From Emcibacter sp. (GTDB taxonomy: Bacteria; Pseudomonadota; Alphaproteobacteria; Sphingomonadales; Emcibacteraceae), in contig JAIOYI010000001.1 in the NCBI GenBank assembly GCA_021741205.1, positions 434,001 through 498,000 on the forward strand: DNA of 64,000 nt, in the 5' to 3' direction. The translations under genes and the position numbers were made by a program. The stretch's first letter is position 1; every line of letters begins with the position of its first letter. Below are positions 28,336 through 38,654 of the stretch, piece by piece. The notes below the pieces were generated by a model. It made no database searches and had not been told where the DNA came from. It saw only the letters and a list, made by a program, of their open reading frames with translations.

Positions 28336-28776
28336 TTACATAAACCCCATTTCAAGTCTGGCGGCCTCGCTCATCATATATATTGTCCAAGGTGGATCCC
28401 AGACAAGTTCTACATTAACATCCCGCACCCCATCCACGTCCAAAGCCCGTATCTGAACATCTCCTGGCATCGTTTCTGCCACGGGACAGTGGGGTGTGGT
28501 CAAGGTCATAATAATGTCAACGCAACCCGTTTCCGCCACATTAATTTCGTAAATTAAACCCAGTTCGTAAATATCCACCGGAATTTCAGGATCATAAATT
28601 TCCCGCATCCGTTCCACAATCCGTTCTTTAACGTATTTTTGCATGTCTTCTGATAGGGGCAGGGTATAATCCGGAGCCCCTGATACCGCATCTAAAGTTG
28701 TCTCGGGCGACTTATCAATCGTATTGTCCACTTTTTTATCCTGTTCGTCTTTTAAAAAATCATCCAGAAAGCTCAT
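28336..28776 (-). CDS. sufT: SUF system protein SufT (DUF59/MIP18 family)
   Basis: A 146-residue protein from ATG 28776, 13 bases after the sufS stop; a longer frame extends into sufS and is not used. The N-terminal about 40 residues are acidic and variable. The DUF59 domain follows with 'VERMREIYDPEIPVDIYELG', 'TLTTPHCPVAETMPGDV' holding the conserved cysteine, and 'VNVELVWDPPWTIYMMSEAA'. SufT proteins help mature Fe-S proteins under high demand. Its position between sufS and sufA is the standard alphaproteobacterial one. Confidence 0.9.
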   Translation of the reverse strand: MSFLDDFLKDEQDKKVDNTIDKSPETTLDAVSGAPDYTLPLSEDMQKYVKERIVERMREIYDPEIPVDIYELGLIYEINVAETGCVDIIMTLTTPHCPVAETMPGDVQIRALDVDGVRDVNVELVWDPPWTIYMMSEAARLEMGFM

Positions 28777-28789
28777 AACCTTACCACTC

Positions 28790-30043
28790 TCAAGAAAATA
28801 TTCTATTAACCTTGTGCAGCCCTTCAATAAGCCGGTCAATATCTTGTTTTGTATTATAAAGGCCCAGTGACAGACGTGCCGTGGAAGGAATATCAAAAAA
28901 ATCCATAACGGGTTGAGCACAATGATGGCCTGTTCGAATGGCTATACCTTCCTGATCCAATATGGTTCCAATATCATGGGGATGAGCCAAATCCATAGTA
29001 AAAGAAATAATACCCGCCATATGATCTGCCTGACTGATCAATCTTAAACCCTTAACTTCTCGTATTTTTTCACGGGCATAACACAGAATGTCATCTTCAT
29101 GTTGTCCAATATGATGAAATCCAAGATTTTCCACATAGTCAATCGCTGCGCCCAAGGCAATGCCGCCTACAATATGGGGTGTTCCTGCTTCGAATTTATG
29201 GGGAAGATCATTATAAGTTGTCTTTTCAAATGTTACAGACCTAATCATATCGCCGCCGCCCTGATAAGGGGGCATGGCATTTAATAATTCCTCTTTTGCA
29301 TATAAAATTCCAACCCCTGTTGGACCGTATAGCTTATGGCCAGAAAAAACATAAAAATCCGCATCCAGATCCTGCATATCCACCCGCATATGAGGCACCG
29401 CCTGACAACCATCAACCAAGACCTTTGCCCCAACCTTATGCGCGGCTTCAATAATTTTTTTAAGGGGTGTTATGGTTCCCAAAGAATTTGAAATATGCGT
29501 GATTGCCACAAGCTTTACTTTCTCGCTCAGTAGCTTTTCAAATTCATCAAATAAAAAGTTGGCCTTATCATCAATGGGGGCAACCTTGATCACAATGTCC
29601 TTTTCATCCCGCACCATTTGCCAAGGTACAATATTAGAATGATGTTCCATTTGGCTTAAAATGATTTCATCACCATTGCCAAGGTATTTTCTACCCCAAC
29701 TTTGCGCGACAAGATTTATAGCCTCTGTTGCGCCGCGCACAAATATTATTTCATGAGCCGATTTTGCATTGATAAATGTCTGAACCTTCGCCCGCGCATC
29801 TTCATATTTTTGCGTCGCCACCTGTGACAGATAATAAACCCCACGATGAATATTGGCATATTCCTCCGCATAGATTTTCTGAATGACATCCAATACCTGC
29901 TGTGGTTTTTGTGCGCTCGCACCGCTGTCTAAGAAAGTAAGCGGTTTGCCATATATTTTCTGTTTAAATATAGGAAAATCCTTGCGAATTTCCTCCACAT
30001 TATAATTGTTCATTTCTGAGGTTTTTGTCAGTATTGACGTCAT
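28790..30043 (-). CDS. sufS: Cysteine desulfurase SufS
   Basis: A 417-residue PLP enzyme that takes sulfur from cysteine for Fe-S assembly. The PLP lysine lies in 'FYVFSGHKLYGPTGVGILYA' and the persulfide-forming cysteine in 'AIRTGHHCAQPVMDFF'. 'EIILSQMEHHSNIVPWQM' is also typical of group II desulfurases. The start at 30043 follows the sufD stop by four bases and has GAGGTG upstream, inside the end of sufD, so the genes are translationally close. No sufE is present in the operon. Confidence 0.95.
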   Translation of the reverse strand: MTSILTKTSEMNNYNVEEIRKDFPIFKQKIYGKPLTFLDSGASAQKPQQVLDVIQKIYAEEYANIHRGVYYLSQVATQKYEDARAKVQTFINAKSAHEIIFVRGATEAINLVAQSWGRKYLGNGDEIILSQMEHHSNIVPWQMVRDEKDIVIKVAPIDDKANFLFDEFEKLLSEKVKLVAITHISNSLGTITPLKKIIEAAHKVGAKVLVDGCQAVPHMRVDMQDLDADFYVFSGHKLYGPTGVGILYAKEELLNAMPPYQGGGDMIRSVTFEKTTYNDLPHKFEAGTPHIVGGIALGAAIDYVENLGFHHIGQHEDDILCYAREKIREVKGLRLISQADHMAGIISFTMDLAHPHDIGTILDQEGIAIRTGHHCAQPVMDFFDIPSTARLSLGLYNTKQDIDRLIEGLHKVNRIFS

Positions 30044-30047
30044 GGTG

Positions 30048-31355
30048 TCACCTCTTCTTTAGCCAATTAGCGGCTTTATCCCTAAACTTTTGACGCAAGA
30101 TTTCATTATTCCATCCCTCAAAAACTTCAGATATAAAGGCCTCTACCAACAATCCTTTCGCAGACGTCTCATCCAATCCTCGTGCCCGAAGATAGAAAAG
30201 TTGATCTATATCCAATTCACCAATAGTTGCCCCATGTGAACATTTTACATCATCCGCATAGATCAGTAGTTCAGGTTTCGCATTGGCCTCTGCCTTACGG
30301 TCAAGCAGTAAATTTTTATTGGACTGATTGGCATTGGTTTTTTGAGCATCACGACCAACAACAACCTTACCCTGAAAGGCGGATTTCCCGCCCCCATTCA
30401 AAACCCCGCGGAAAAACTGATTGCTGTCACAATTTGGTTTGTCGTGATTTATTCGGGTAAAAATATCATGAGATTGCTGAGACTGGGCAAGATAAGCACC
30501 CCGAAGCTCAATATCTGCCCTTTCCCCGACGAAATTATGGATAAGTTCCGTACGGCTCAGCTCTGCTCCGAGCTGGAAGGTTAAATATTTTAAATTTGCC
30601 GCGTCTGAAACCACGGTATGAAGCTCGGTCATATGAATGGCTTGCAAGCCCTGCTCTTGATATTGAACATAGGACATTTCTGCCCCCTCTGCCAAGGTCA
30701 GATCACTAATCATATGGTTCCAGTAACGGACATGGTCTGGACCGATAAAGCTTTCCATGATTTGACCCTGCGCATTCTTTCCCGCCTCTATGGCTGTACG
30801 GGTATAAAATGATTTCATATGAGCCGCAGAGGTCGCAATATGGATAATTTGAATAATGTCATCTAAAACCGTATTTTCTGGAATAACCAAGCGGTAACCA
30901 TCTGTTACCAAAGCACGATTTAAGTGATTGAATGATGTTGATCCGAGAGTGTTTTCCAGCAGATTTTTAAAATTTTGCGGCTGTTCCGAGAAAAAGCTGA
31001 AATATTCCTCATCCAAACCCTCAAATATCGATAACGTCCTATCAAGATAGCCATTAACAAAAACCACAGCGGGTCCATGTATTTCTTTGATATAGGCCTT
31101 ATCAAAATAGATTTTCGCTTCTTTTTTGTGATCGCTTTTTGTCAGTGCCGTAAAATTTTCATTGGCGAGAAAAGTAAGGTTTGTATATTTCCATTCCTCA
31201 ACCTTTGGTCCTGGGATTCCCACAGCCATAAATTGCGCCATCGCCTCTGTGCGCAAATTATTTAGCCAAGCAAGATCAGAGCCTGTAAAAGACGACTTTT
31301 CCGCCTCAAACCTTGCCTTTAGAGCTGTATTTTCTAAATACAATTTTTTTGCCAT
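30048..31355 (-). CDS. sufD: Fe-S cluster assembly protein SufD
   Basis: A 435-residue beta-helix protein of the SufBCD scaffold. 'GPKVEEWKYTNLTFL' near the N-terminus, 'GRDAQKTNANQSNKNLLL', and the end 'YADDVKCSHGATIGELD' followed by 'YLRARGLDETSAKGLLVEAF' are diagnostic; the Cys-Ser-His-Gly is the conserved late motif. I use ATG 31355, which follows the sufC stop by 19 bases, instead of the ATG at 31385 inside sufC. It forms a complex with SufB and SufC that builds clusters before transfer to SufA. Confidence 0.95.
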   Translation of the reverse strand: MAKKLYLENTALKARFEAEKSSFTGSDLAWLNNLRTEAMAQFMAVGIPGPKVEEWKYTNLTFLANENFTALTKSDHKKEAKIYFDKAYIKEIHGPAVVFVNGYLDRTLSIFEGLDEEYFSFFSEQPQNFKNLLENTLGSTSFNHLNRALVTDGYRLVIPENTVLDDIIQIIHIATSAAHMKSFYTRTAIEAGKNAQGQIMESFIGPDHVRYWNHMISDLTLAEGAEMSYVQYQEQGLQAIHMTELHTVVSDAANLKYLTFQLGAELSRTELIHNFVGERADIELRGAYLAQSQQSHDIFTRINHDKPNCDSNQFFRGVLNGGGKSAFQGKVVVGRDAQKTNANQSNKNLLLDRKAEANAKPELLIYADDVKCSHGATIGELDIDQLFYLRARGLDETSAKGLLVEAFISEVFEGWNNEILRQKFRDKAANWLKKR

Positions 31356-31374
31356 TTTATTAAGCCTATTTCCG

Positions 31375-32130
31375 CTATGCCGCATTCTCTTCTAAACCAA
31401 GTCCCACATAGCCCTTTTCTTCCAATAACAGCGCTAAATCCTTGTTGCCGCTTTTGACGATTTTGCCTTTGGCAAGCACATGAACAAAATCTGGCACCAC
31501 ATAATCCAGCAATCTCTGATAATGGGTTATCATCAAAATTGATTTATTAGAGGCCCGGAGCCGATTAATCCCCTCTGCTACTATTTTAAGCGCATCAATA
31601 TCAAGACCTGAATCCGTCTCGTCTAGGACGGCAAAACTTGGGTTAAGCACCGCCATCTGTACCATTTCATTACGTTTTTTCTCACCGCCAGAAAAGCCAA
31701 CATTAACCGAACGCTTGAGCATTTCTGGATCCATATCAAGTTCCTTGGCACAAGCTCGTACAAATTTCAGAAAATCAACCGCTGCCATTTCCTTTTCGCC
31801 GCGGTAGCGCCGTTGACTATTAAGAGCCGTGCGCAAAAAATTCATATTGGATACTCCCGGAATTTCAACGGGATATTGAAAGCCCAAAAAGATGCCCTCT
31901 CCCGCGCGTTCATGGGGATCAAGTGCCAGAATATCCTTGCCATTATAGGTCACAGAACCTTCCGTCACCTCATAACCATCTTTTCCACATATGGCATAGG
32001 ATAAAGTGCTTTTTCCCGCACCATTCGGCCCCATGATGGCATGAACCTCACCATCTTTTATGGTCAGATTAACCCCTTTTAAGATTTCCTGACCACCGAC
32101 GTTAACATGCAAATTTCTAATTTCTAACAT
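31375..32130 (-). CDS. sufC: Fe-S cluster assembly ATPase SufC
   Basis: A 251-residue ABC-type ATPase. Walker A is '[15 protein letters not shown]', the signature region is '[14 protein letters not shown]' (SufC form, not the usual LSGGQ), Walker B is '[16 protein letters not shown]', and the H-loop is '[12 protein letters not shown]'. No membrane segments, as expected for a soluble SUF component. SufC drives conformational change of the SufB-SufD pair. Spacing of 22 bases from sufB fits an operon. Confidence 0.96.
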   Translation of the reverse strand: MLEIRNLHVNVGGQEILKGVNLTIKDGEVHAIMGPNGAGKSTLSYAICGKDGYEVTEGSVTYNGKDILALDPHERAGEGIFLGFQYPVEIPGVSNMNFLRTALNSQRRYRGEKEMAAVDFLKFVRACAKELDMDPEMLKRSVNVGFSGGEKKRNEMVQMAVLNPSFAVLDETDSGLDIDALKIVAEGINRLRASNKSILMITHYQRLLDYVVPDFVHVLAKGKIVKSGNKDLALLLEEKGYVGLGLEENAA

Positions 32131-32152
32131 TTTAAATCTCTATATAGTTGTC

Positions 32153-33607
32153 TTAACCAACACTGCCTTCAAGGCTTATGCCGAGTAATTTTTGTGCCTC
32201 AACGGCAAATTCCATGGGAAGATGTTGCATAACATCCTTACAAAAGCCATTCACAATCAAAGTCACGGAATCCTCAATATCAAGACCCCGTTGTTGACAA
32301 TAAAACAGCTGCTCATCACTGATTTTAGAGGTTGTCGCTTCATGCTCCACTTTTGCTGTGGGGTTTTTAATCTCAAGATAAGGCACAGTATGGGCGCCGC
32401 ATTTATCCCCAATCAATAAACTGTCACACTGGGTATAGTTGCGGGCATTTTCAGCTCCCGCCATCACCTTAACCAATCCCCGATACGTGGCCGATGATTT
32501 ACCGGCACTGATCCCCTTGGATATGATGGTACTGGACGTGTTTTCACCGATATGAACCATTTTTGTTCCCGTATCGGCCTGCTGGTAATTATTGGTAATG
32601 GCCACTGAATAGAATTCACCAACAGAATTATCCCCTATTAATAAGCAACTTGGGTATTTCCACGTAACCGCAGAGCCCGTTTCCACCTGCGTCCATGATA
32701 TTTTTGAATTTTTGCCCCGACAAGCCCCCCGCTTCGTCACAAAATTATAGATACCGCCCTTGCCATTCTTATCACCAGGATACCAATTTTGCACCGTAGA
32801 ATATTTAATTTCCGCATCGTCATGGGTGACAAGCTCCACAACCGCCGCGTGAAGCTGATTTTCATCCCGCTGTGGTGCTGTGCATCCCTCAAGATATGAC
32901 ACATACGACCCTTCATCCGCAATGATGATGGTTCTTTCAAACTGGCCTGTATTAGCCTCGTTTATACGAAAATAGGTGCTAAGTTCCATCGGACAACGCA
33001 CACCCTTTGGAATATAAACAAAGGTTCCATCGGTAAAAACCGCACTGTTTAAAGCCGAATAGAAATTATCGGCAACAGGCACCACAGAACCCAGATATTT
33101 TTTCATCAAATCGGGATAATCATGTGCTGCTTCTGAAATTGAACAAAAAACAATGCCTGCTTCTTTTAATTTCTTGCGGAAAGTTGTCGCTACAGAGACA
33201 CTATCAAAGACAATATCAACCGCAACGCCCGCTAACAGCTCTTGTTCCTTCAAGGAAATCCCCAGTTTTTCATAGGTTCGAAGCAATTCTGGGTCGACCT
33301 CATCCAAACTTTTAGGACCATCTTCTGCGGATTTGGGGGCGGAATAATAATAGATATCCTGAAAATCAATTTTAGGATAATCAACCATAGCCCAGGTGGG
33401 CTCTTCCATCTTCAACCATTTTGTATAGGCTGCAAGGCGCCAATCCAAAAGCCATTCAGGCTCATTTTTTTTAGCGGATATAAATTTTATAATATCTTCA
33501 TTCAGACCCTTTGGAGCCCTTTCCGTCGCAATATCTGTTATAAAACCGTATTTATAGTCGCCTACGGCCTCGTCTACAGTCTGCTGAGTTTTTTCTGTTA
33601 CCGCCAT
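32153..33607 (-). CDS. sufB: Fe-S cluster assembly protein SufB
   Basis: A 484-residue scaffold subunit. '[19 protein letters not shown]', '[23 protein letters not shown]', '[24 protein letters not shown]' and the end '[22 protein letters not shown]' are unmistakable SufB segments, including the cysteines used for sulfur transfer. It is the first structural gene of the operon, eight bases after the Rrf2 regulator gene, so regulator and scaffold are transcribed together. Confidence 0.96.
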   Translation of the reverse strand: MAVTEKTQQTVDEAVGDYKYGFITDIATERAPKGLNEDIIKFISAKKNEPEWLLDWRLAAYTKWLKMEEPTWAMVDYPKIDFQDIYYYSAPKSAEDGPKSLDEVDPELLRTYEKLGISLKEQELLAGVAVDIVFDSVSVATTFRKKLKEAGIVFCSISEAAHDYPDLMKKYLGSVVPVADNFYSALNSAVFTDGTFVYIPKGVRCPMELSTYFRINEANTGQFERTIIIADEGSYVSYLEGCTAPQRDENQLHAAVVELVTHDDAEIKYSTVQNWYPGDKNGKGGIYNFVTKRGACRGKNSKISWTQVETGSAVTWKYPSCLLIGDNSVGEFYSVAITNNYQQADTGTKMVHIGENTSSTIISKGISAGKSSATYRGLVKVMAGAENARNYTQCDSLLIGDKCGAHTVPYLEIKNPTAKVEHEATTSKISDEQLFYCQQRGLDIEDSVTLIVNGFCKDVMQHLPMEFAVEAQKLLGISLEGSVG

Positions 33608-33615
33608 TTTTTTAC

Positions 33616-34083
33616 CTAGTTTAAAGTCTTGCTGATTAGAGGAAGATCATCCATTTTACCGTCGCCAATAAAGTCAGGTACACTTTCAATCATTTGAGAT
33701 AGCAGCACGCTTCCCAAAGCATTTTTGACGGCTTCATTAATTCTGTACCATTGGCTTCTGGTGCCACAGCTGCTTATTCTGTCACAATCCGATGTGTCTT
33801 CGCCCAAACAATTGGTTAATTGTACGGGGCCATCAACGGCCTCGATAATATCTGAAATTGATATTTCGGAGGCACAAAGCGCCAAAGAAAATCCTCCATT
33901 AAGGCCACGATGAGAAACCAGAAAGCCAGAGCGTACCATCGTTCCTAGTATTTTACTGACTGTTGGTAAGGGAATATGCGCCGTATCAGAAAGACCTACA
34001 GAAGAATGAATGGCCGTAGGCTTCAGTGCAATACAACACATCAGCTCAACCGCATAATCCGCAAGATTTGACATTTTAATCAT
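33616..34083 (-). CDS. Rrf2-family Fe-S-sensing regulator of the suf operon
   Basis: A 155-residue winged-helix regulator. The helix-turn-helix covers about 5-65 ('[14 protein letters not shown]', '[19 protein letters not shown]', '[11 protein letters not shown]'). Three cysteines at residues 92, 100 and 106 ('[16 protein letters not shown]') could hold a [2Fe-2S] cluster; the spacing x7 then x5 differs from IscR (x5, x5). Rrf2 proteins such as IscR or SufR sense cluster supply and repress or activate suf/isc genes. As first gene of the suf operon with a palindrome in its promoter, it most likely autoregulates. Confidence 0.9.
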   Translation of the reverse strand: MIKMSNLADYAVELMCCIALKPTAIHSSVGLSDTAHIPLPTVSKILGTMVRSGFLVSHRGLNGGFSLALCASEISISDIIEAVDGPVQLTNCLGEDTSDCDRISSCGTRSQWYRINEAVKNALGSVLLSQMIESVPDFIGDGKMDDLPLISKTLN

Positions 34084-34114
34084 TTAAACAGCACCCATAT
34101 CTTACAGGTAAATC

Positions 34115-34164
34115 CATACCATATTAGTATGCTATTTAATGAGGCATTTTCTGGCTTTTGTCAA
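34115..34164 (-). promoter_or_regulatory. Promoter and palindromic operator of the suf operon
   Basis: Reading the minus strand, TTGACA (34164-34159) is a good -35 box. After about 17 bases a weak -10-like CATTAAAT follows, and then the palindrome CATAC-TAATATG-GTATG (34131-34115), which would sit at about the transcription start. The position suits repression by the Rrf2 protein encoded just downstream. The operator assignment is inferred from location and symmetry. Confidence 0.5.
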
Positions 34165-34222
34165 TATAAAACAATACTAAATTGGTCATTTTATATATAA
34201 AATATTAAATATTCTTTTATAA

Positions 34223-35137
34223 TCAACCATTTAGTCTTTGACATATATCGTCCAACTGCTCCAAGGATTTATAATAAAGCCGCAATTCGCCAGTTTCATC
34301 GCTGTTAAATTCAATAGCAACCTTTAGACCCAAAGCCAAGGATAGATCATTTTCTAAAGCCAGCGTATCTGCATCCTTATCTAGCCTTAACCCTTTGTTG
34401 TTGCTTGATTTATTTAAAGACTTTACGGTCTTCGCCTTATCCTTTTTCGCAATCAACTCCACCTGACGAACGCTTAATCCTTCTTTCAGTATTCTTTGAG
34501 CAATATTTTCGGCATCCTTTACCGTGATCAAGGCACGGGCATGGCCCATACTAAGCTTTCCCTCAGCCACTAGATTTTGCACAGATTTTGGTAAAAGCAA
34601 CAGACGCAAAATATTGGCAATATGGCTGCGGCTTTTTCCCACAATATGACCGAGTTGCTCTTGAGTATGATGGAATTCATCCATCAGACGCTGAAAACCT
34701 AAGGCCTCCTCTATGGGGCTTAGGTCATGACGCTGTATATTTTCAACAAGAGCTATTTCAAGAGCCTCGCCATCGGTCATTTCTCGTATTAAGACAGGAA
34801 CGCGGTGCAAGCCAGCCGCCTGTGCCGCCCGCCAACGTCGCTCACCCGCTATGATTTCATATTCGTCCAACTCTCCCCGACGACGCACCAATAGGGGCTG
34901 CAAGATGCCCCGATCCCTAATGGAATTAATCAAATCAACGGACTTTTGTTCATCAAAATAAAACCTTGGTTGGAAAGGATTCGGCACCAAAAATTCTATG
35001 GGAAGGTCGCGCTCACGAATAGTATCGCCCTTATCTATATCGGCATATTCTTTGTTCGTAGAACCTAACAAGGCCGACAATCCACGCCCTAACCCTTTGT
35101 TTTTATTGCTTTTTATTGATTCAGTCTTGCTACTCAT
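34223..35137 (-). CDS. parB: Chromosome partitioning protein ParB
   Basis: A 304-residue parS-binding CTPase. The conserved boxes are present: 'QPRFYFDEQKSVDLINSI', box II 'EIIAGERRWRAAQAAGL', and box III 'ALVENIQRHDLSPIEEALGF', followed by the helix-turn-helix 'TQEQLGHIVGKSRSHIANIL'. The N-terminal 'KGLGRGLSALLG' is the usual ParA-interaction segment. ParB loads on parS near the origin and slides along DNA to form the partition complex. Two parS sites lie 1.4 and 3.5 kb upstream of the gene. It follows parA by 41 bases. Confidence 0.96.
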   Translation of the reverse strand: MSSKTESIKSNKNKGLGRGLSALLGSTNKEYADIDKGDTIRERDLPIEFLVPNPFQPRFYFDEQKSVDLINSIRDRGILQPLLVRRRGELDEYEIIAGERRWRAAQAAGLHRVPVLIREMTDGEALEIALVENIQRHDLSPIEEALGFQRLMDEFHHTQEQLGHIVGKSRSHIANILRLLLLPKSVQNLVAEGKLSMGHARALITVKDAENIAQRILKEGLSVRQVELIAKKDKAKTVKSLNKSSNNKGLRLDKDADTLALENDLSLALGLKVAIEFNSDETGELRLYYKSLEQLDDICQRLNG

Positions 35138-35178
35138 TTAATAAATATTCCTCAACATATTATTATATATTATTCTGA

Positions 35179-35988
35179 TCAGGCTGCTTTTGACCTTTCC
35201 CGTCCGATCAATTCTTTGGCGAGCCGAATATAGGCCTGACTGCCGCTACATTTATAATCATATAAAAGCACAGGCTTACCGTGAGACGGCGCTTCAGACA
35301 CCCGTACATTACGGGGTATGACCGTCTTAAACACTTTTTGTCCCAAATAGCCCCTGACATCATTGGCCACTTGACCCGACAGATTGTTACGACCATCAAA
35401 CATGGTTAAAACCACGCCCTCAATCGTGAGACCAGGATTAAAATTCGCTTTTACGGTTTCTATAGTCCTAAGTAAGAGACTAAGTCCCTCTAGAGCAAAA
35501 AACTCACATTGAAGGGGCACAATCACAGAATGCGCCGCCGCCAATGCATTTAAGGTCAAAAGACTTAAAGACGGCGGACAATCAATTAATATATAATCAA
35601 AATCATCAATGATTGGGGTTTGTAAGGCTTTTCTCAGACGAAAGGTTCTACCTGCTTCATGAACAAGCTCTAATTCCGCCCCCGCAAGGTCAACCGTTGA
35701 AGGCACAAGGAATAACCCTGGCACGATTGAAGGCACAATAGCATCAGCCAGATCAATCTCGCCCATCAAAATTTCATAAATACTGTTGTCTCTGTTATCT
35801 CTCTCTGACCCTAACCCCGTGCTGGCATTTCCCTGTGGATCCATATCAATTAACAACACCTTTTTATTCGCTGCTGCCAAGGCCGTAGCAAGATTAATGG
35901 TTGTCGTCGTTTTGCCGACTCCACCCTTTTGATTAGCGATGGCAATGATATCTGCTTTTTGGCGAGTTGTGGATAACTTTGTGGACAT
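35179..35988 (-). CDS. parA: Chromosome partitioning ATPase ParA
   Basis: A 269-residue deviant Walker ATPase. The signature 'NQKGGVGKTTTTINLATAL' covers residues 19-37, with the second lysine typical of ParA/MinD. 'VLLIDMDPQGNASTGLG' and 'YILIDCPPSLSLLTLNAL' are the other nucleotide motifs. ParA forms a gradient on nucleoid DNA and moves ParB-bound origins. It is in one run with rsmG (25 bases upstream) and parB, the classic alphaproteobacterial arrangement. Confidence 0.96.
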   Translation of the reverse strand: MSTKLSTTRQKADIIAIANQKGGVGKTTTTINLATALAAANKKVLLIDMDPQGNASTGLGSERDNRDNSIYEILMGEIDLADAIVPSIVPGLFLVPSTVDLAGAELELVHEAGRTFRLRKALQTPIIDDFDYILIDCPPSLSLLTLNALAAAHSVIVPLQCEFFALEGLSLLLRTIETVKANFNPGLTIEGVVLTMFDGRNNLSGQVANDVRGYLGQKVFKTVIPRNVRVSEAPSHGKPVLLYDYKCSGSQAYIRLAKELIGRERSKAA

Positions 35989-36013
35989 GTGTAATCACTT
36001 TCCCTTATAAAAT

Positions 36014-36643
36014 CTAACGCAATGCCTTAATATGACTAGCTTTCAATATGATACCCAAGTCATCTGTTAAGCTTGTGTATTTTTCTACCTCAAAGGACCA
36101 GTTTTTTCTGGCCTCTTCAATTTCCTGTTCTGCTATTTGGCCTTTTAAAAACAAACAAATGCAATCATCATGAATAAAATTTCTGGCCAAATCAAATAAT
36201 TTATCAAGAGAAGCACAAGCCCTAGACGTAATATAATCCACGTGAAATGGTTTTAAATTCTCCATTCGTTCATTATGAACAACCGCATTGCATCCCGTAT
36301 CCCGAATAACCTGATTCATAAAAGTAGATTTTTTACTGTTGCTTTCCACCATATGAAATTCACCAATATCAAGCATTGACAGTAGCAGACCCGGAAAGCC
36401 CGCACCACTGCCAATATCCAGAATGCGTAAATTTTTTTCGTTTGGTATATCAAATAAGGCCTTTAATTGAAAACTGTCATAAAAATGGCGCGTCCAAAGA
36501 GCTGGAATAGTCGTTTGGCCCACTAAATTTATTTTTTTCTGCCATTTTTCCAAGAGAATCGCATAATGCTTTATTTTTTCCGATGTTTCACGTGGAACAT
36601 TAATCACATCAAAAAAATCAGCCTCATTAAAAACGATAGCCAT
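36014..36643 (-). CDS. rsmG: 16S rRNA (guanine-N7) methyltransferase RsmG
   Basis: A 209-residue SAM enzyme (formerly gidB) that methylates G527 of 16S rRNA. The SAM motif is 'RILDIGSGAGFPGLLLSML'; 'KKINLVGQTTIPALWTRHFYDSF' and 'DYITSRACASLDKLFDLA' are typical. It starts three bases after the mnmG stop, so translation is probably coupled. Codons near residue 15-20 encode a parS site in the DNA, so this stretch carries both protein and segregation information. Confidence 0.95.
   Translation of the reverse strand: MAIVFNEADFFDVINVPRETSEKIKHYAILLEKWQKKINLVGQTTIPALWTRHFYDSFQLKALFDIPNEKNLRILDIGSGAGFPGLLLSMLDIGEFHMVESNSKKSTFMNQVIRDTGCNAVVHNERMENLKPFHVDYITSRACASLDKLFDLARNFIHDDCICLFLKGQIAEQEIEEARKNWSFEVEKYTSLTDDLGIILKASHIKALR
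36584..36599. promoter_or_regulatory. parS site inside rsmG
   Basis: TGTTTCACGTGGAACA is identical to the reverse complement of the widely used parS consensus TGTTCCACGTGAAACA and is palindromic except at one position pair. It lies in the 5' coding part of rsmG, about 10 kb from the origin and next to parA-parB, so ParB binding is very likely. Confidence 0.9.
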
Positions 36644-36646
36644 GGC

Positions 36647-38509
36647 CTACTTTTCTTTTCTTTTTACATAACGCAACAAGCTGTTAAGGGCAACAGGTGT
36701 TACCCCAGAAATACGTGCCGCCGATCCCAACGTTGCAGGATGAGCCTTGATAAGCTTCTCCCGAACTTCCGTGGATAAACCGCCAATAGCTGAATAATCT
36801 AAATCATGGGGCAGCATTAAATCTTCATCCCGTCGAAAAGCTAAAATATCTGCATCTTGCCGATCCAGATAGGCACTATAGGTAGCATCGATTTCTATTT
36901 GTTCCGCTATTTCCCGCGGCATTTCAAGTAATTCCGGCCATATCTTAATAAGGTCGCCGAGTGAAATCTGCGGATAAGACAATAAAGTTCTCGCACTCCG
37001 TCGCACCCCATCTTGATTAATTTTCAAACCATAATCTGAGGCTTTACTGGGCGAAATCATCAAATCTTCAACAATTTTGCTATATTTCTCAAGCAAACCA
37101 ACCTTATTATTAAATAATTTTTCACGATCTCCCCCCACAAAGCCATCTCTTAGCCCAATAGGTGTTAAGCGCTGATCCGCATTATCTGCTCTAAGCTTTA
37201 ATCGATATTCGGCGCGGCTCGTAAACATACGGTAAGGCTCTCTGGTGCCTTTTGTGACCAAATCATCAATCATAACCCCAATATACGCATCTGCACGATC
37301 AAGGATAAACGCCTTACTTCCCGATGCAGATTTTGCTGCATTAAGCCCCGCCACAAGCCCTTGTGCGGCAGCCTCCTCATAACCAGTTGTGCCATTAATT
37401 TGCCCGGCAAAATAAAGTCCTGATATTTTCTTTGTTTCTAATGTCACCAATAACTCTCTGGGATCAACAAAATCATACTCGATGGCATAACCATATTGTT
37501 TTATTTTTACTGCCTCAAGCCCCGGAACTGACCTGATATACAGGTCCTGAACGGATTCTGGTAGAGAGGTTGAAATACCATTAGGATAAATCGTGTCATC
37601 ATCAAGTCCCTCTGGTTCCAGAAAAATCTGATGCTGAGATTTGCCTGAAAACCGCACAACCTTGTCCTCGATTGAGGGACAATAGCGCGGACCAATACCC
37701 TCAATATTACCGCTATACATAGCAGATTTACTCAGGTTATCCCTTATAATTTGATGTGTATTTTCAGTGGTATAGGTTATATGACAACAGATTTGAGGGG
37801 TTTTAATTTCCCTGTTCATAAAAGAAAAAGCTATGGGTGGCGTATCCCCTTCCTGAACGGCACAAACTGACCAATTAATGGTTTTACCGTCAAGTCTTGC
37901 GGGTGTTCCTGTTTTCAATCTGTCTAGTGTAAAGCCCGCCCTTTGTAGCGTTGCCGACAACCCAAGAGAAGGCGCCTCTCCCATACGGCCTGCTGGGGTT
38001 TGTTTGTCCCCAATATGGATCATGCCACGCAAAAATGTTCCCGTAGTAAGGATTACTTTACCACAACTTATTTCTTCACCCGTGGCTGTGATGACCCCTT
38101 TAACCGTTTGAATATTATTTTTATAAGAAAGAATAAGATCTTCTACAGCAGCCGCTTTCACATCGAGATTGGGATAATTCAAAATCATATTCTGCATGGC
38201 TTGACGATATAATTTACGATCTGCCTGCGCTCTGGGGCCCTGCACAGCAGGGCCTTTACGCTTATTCAGCATACGAAACTGGATCCCGCCCTCATCAATC
38301 GCAAGACCCATAACGCCGTCAAGAGCATCAATTTCACGCACCAGATGGCCTTTTCCTAGGCCACCGATCGCAGGATTACAGGACATTTCCCCAATGGTTT
38401 CAATCTTATGGGTGATCAGTAATGTTTTCGCCCCAAAGCGTGCGGAGGCCGCGGCTGCTTCACTGCCTGCATGTCCGCCACCAATAACAATAACATCATA
38501 ATGAACCAT
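36647..38509 (-). CDS. mnmG: tRNA uridine carboxymethylaminomethyl modification enzyme MnmG
   Basis: A 620-residue FAD protein (GidA). The dinucleotide motif is '[22 protein letters not shown]', then '[23 protein letters not shown]' with '[20 protein letters not shown]'. The C-terminal helical part has '[22 protein letters not shown]', which binds tRNA and MnmE. With MnmE it installs the cmnm group on wobble U34 of several tRNAs. Gene order mnmE-mnmG-rsmG-parA-parB is conserved. The mnmE gene is 145 bases upstream, separated by a parS site. Confidence 0.97.
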   Translation of the reverse strand: MVHYDVIVIGGGHAGSEAAAASARFGAKTLLITHKIETIGEMSCNPAIGGLGKGHLVREIDALDGVMGLAIDEGGIQFRMLNKRKGPAVQGPRAQADRKLYRQAMQNMILNYPNLDVKAAAVEDLILSYKNNIQTVKGVITATGEEISCGKVILTTGTFLRGMIHIGDKQTPAGRMGEAPSLGLSATLQRAGFTLDRLKTGTPARLDGKTINWSVCAVQEGDTPPIAFSFMNREIKTPQICCHITYTTENTHQIIRDNLSKSAMYSGNIEGIGPRYCPSIEDKVVRFSGKSQHQIFLEPEGLDDDTIYPNGISTSLPESVQDLYIRSVPGLEAVKIKQYGYAIEYDFVDPRELLVTLETKKISGLYFAGQINGTTGYEEAAAQGLVAGLNAAKSASGSKAFILDRADAYIGVMIDDLVTKGTREPYRMFTSRAEYRLKLRADNADQRLTPIGLRDGFVGGDREKLFNNKVGLLEKYSKIVEDLMISPSKASDYGLKINQDGVRRSARTLLSYPQISLGDLIKIWPELLEMPREIAEQIEIDATYSAYLDRQDADILAFRRDEDLMLPHDLDYSAIGGLSTEVREKLIKAHPATLGSAARISGVTPVALNSLLRYVKRKEK

Positions 38510-38628
38510 ATATAAATCCTGAAACGATACCCTAACGACAGCCGTTAAAGACCAGCTTTAGCAAGAGAGGCACTCTAGTTTTATAATAAAATAAAGTCAA
38601 AGGTTGTTTTCTGGGATAAAATTTCTCA

Positions 38629-38644
38629 TGTTTCACGTGAAACA
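38629..38644. promoter_or_regulatory. parS site between mnmE and mnmG
   Basis: TGTTTCACGTGAAACA is a perfect 16-bp palindrome and matches the parS consensus. It is in the 145-bp gap between mnmE and mnmG, about 8 kb from the origin and 2 kb from the other parS. Confidence 0.95.
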
Positions 38645-38654
38645 TAATGAGACG

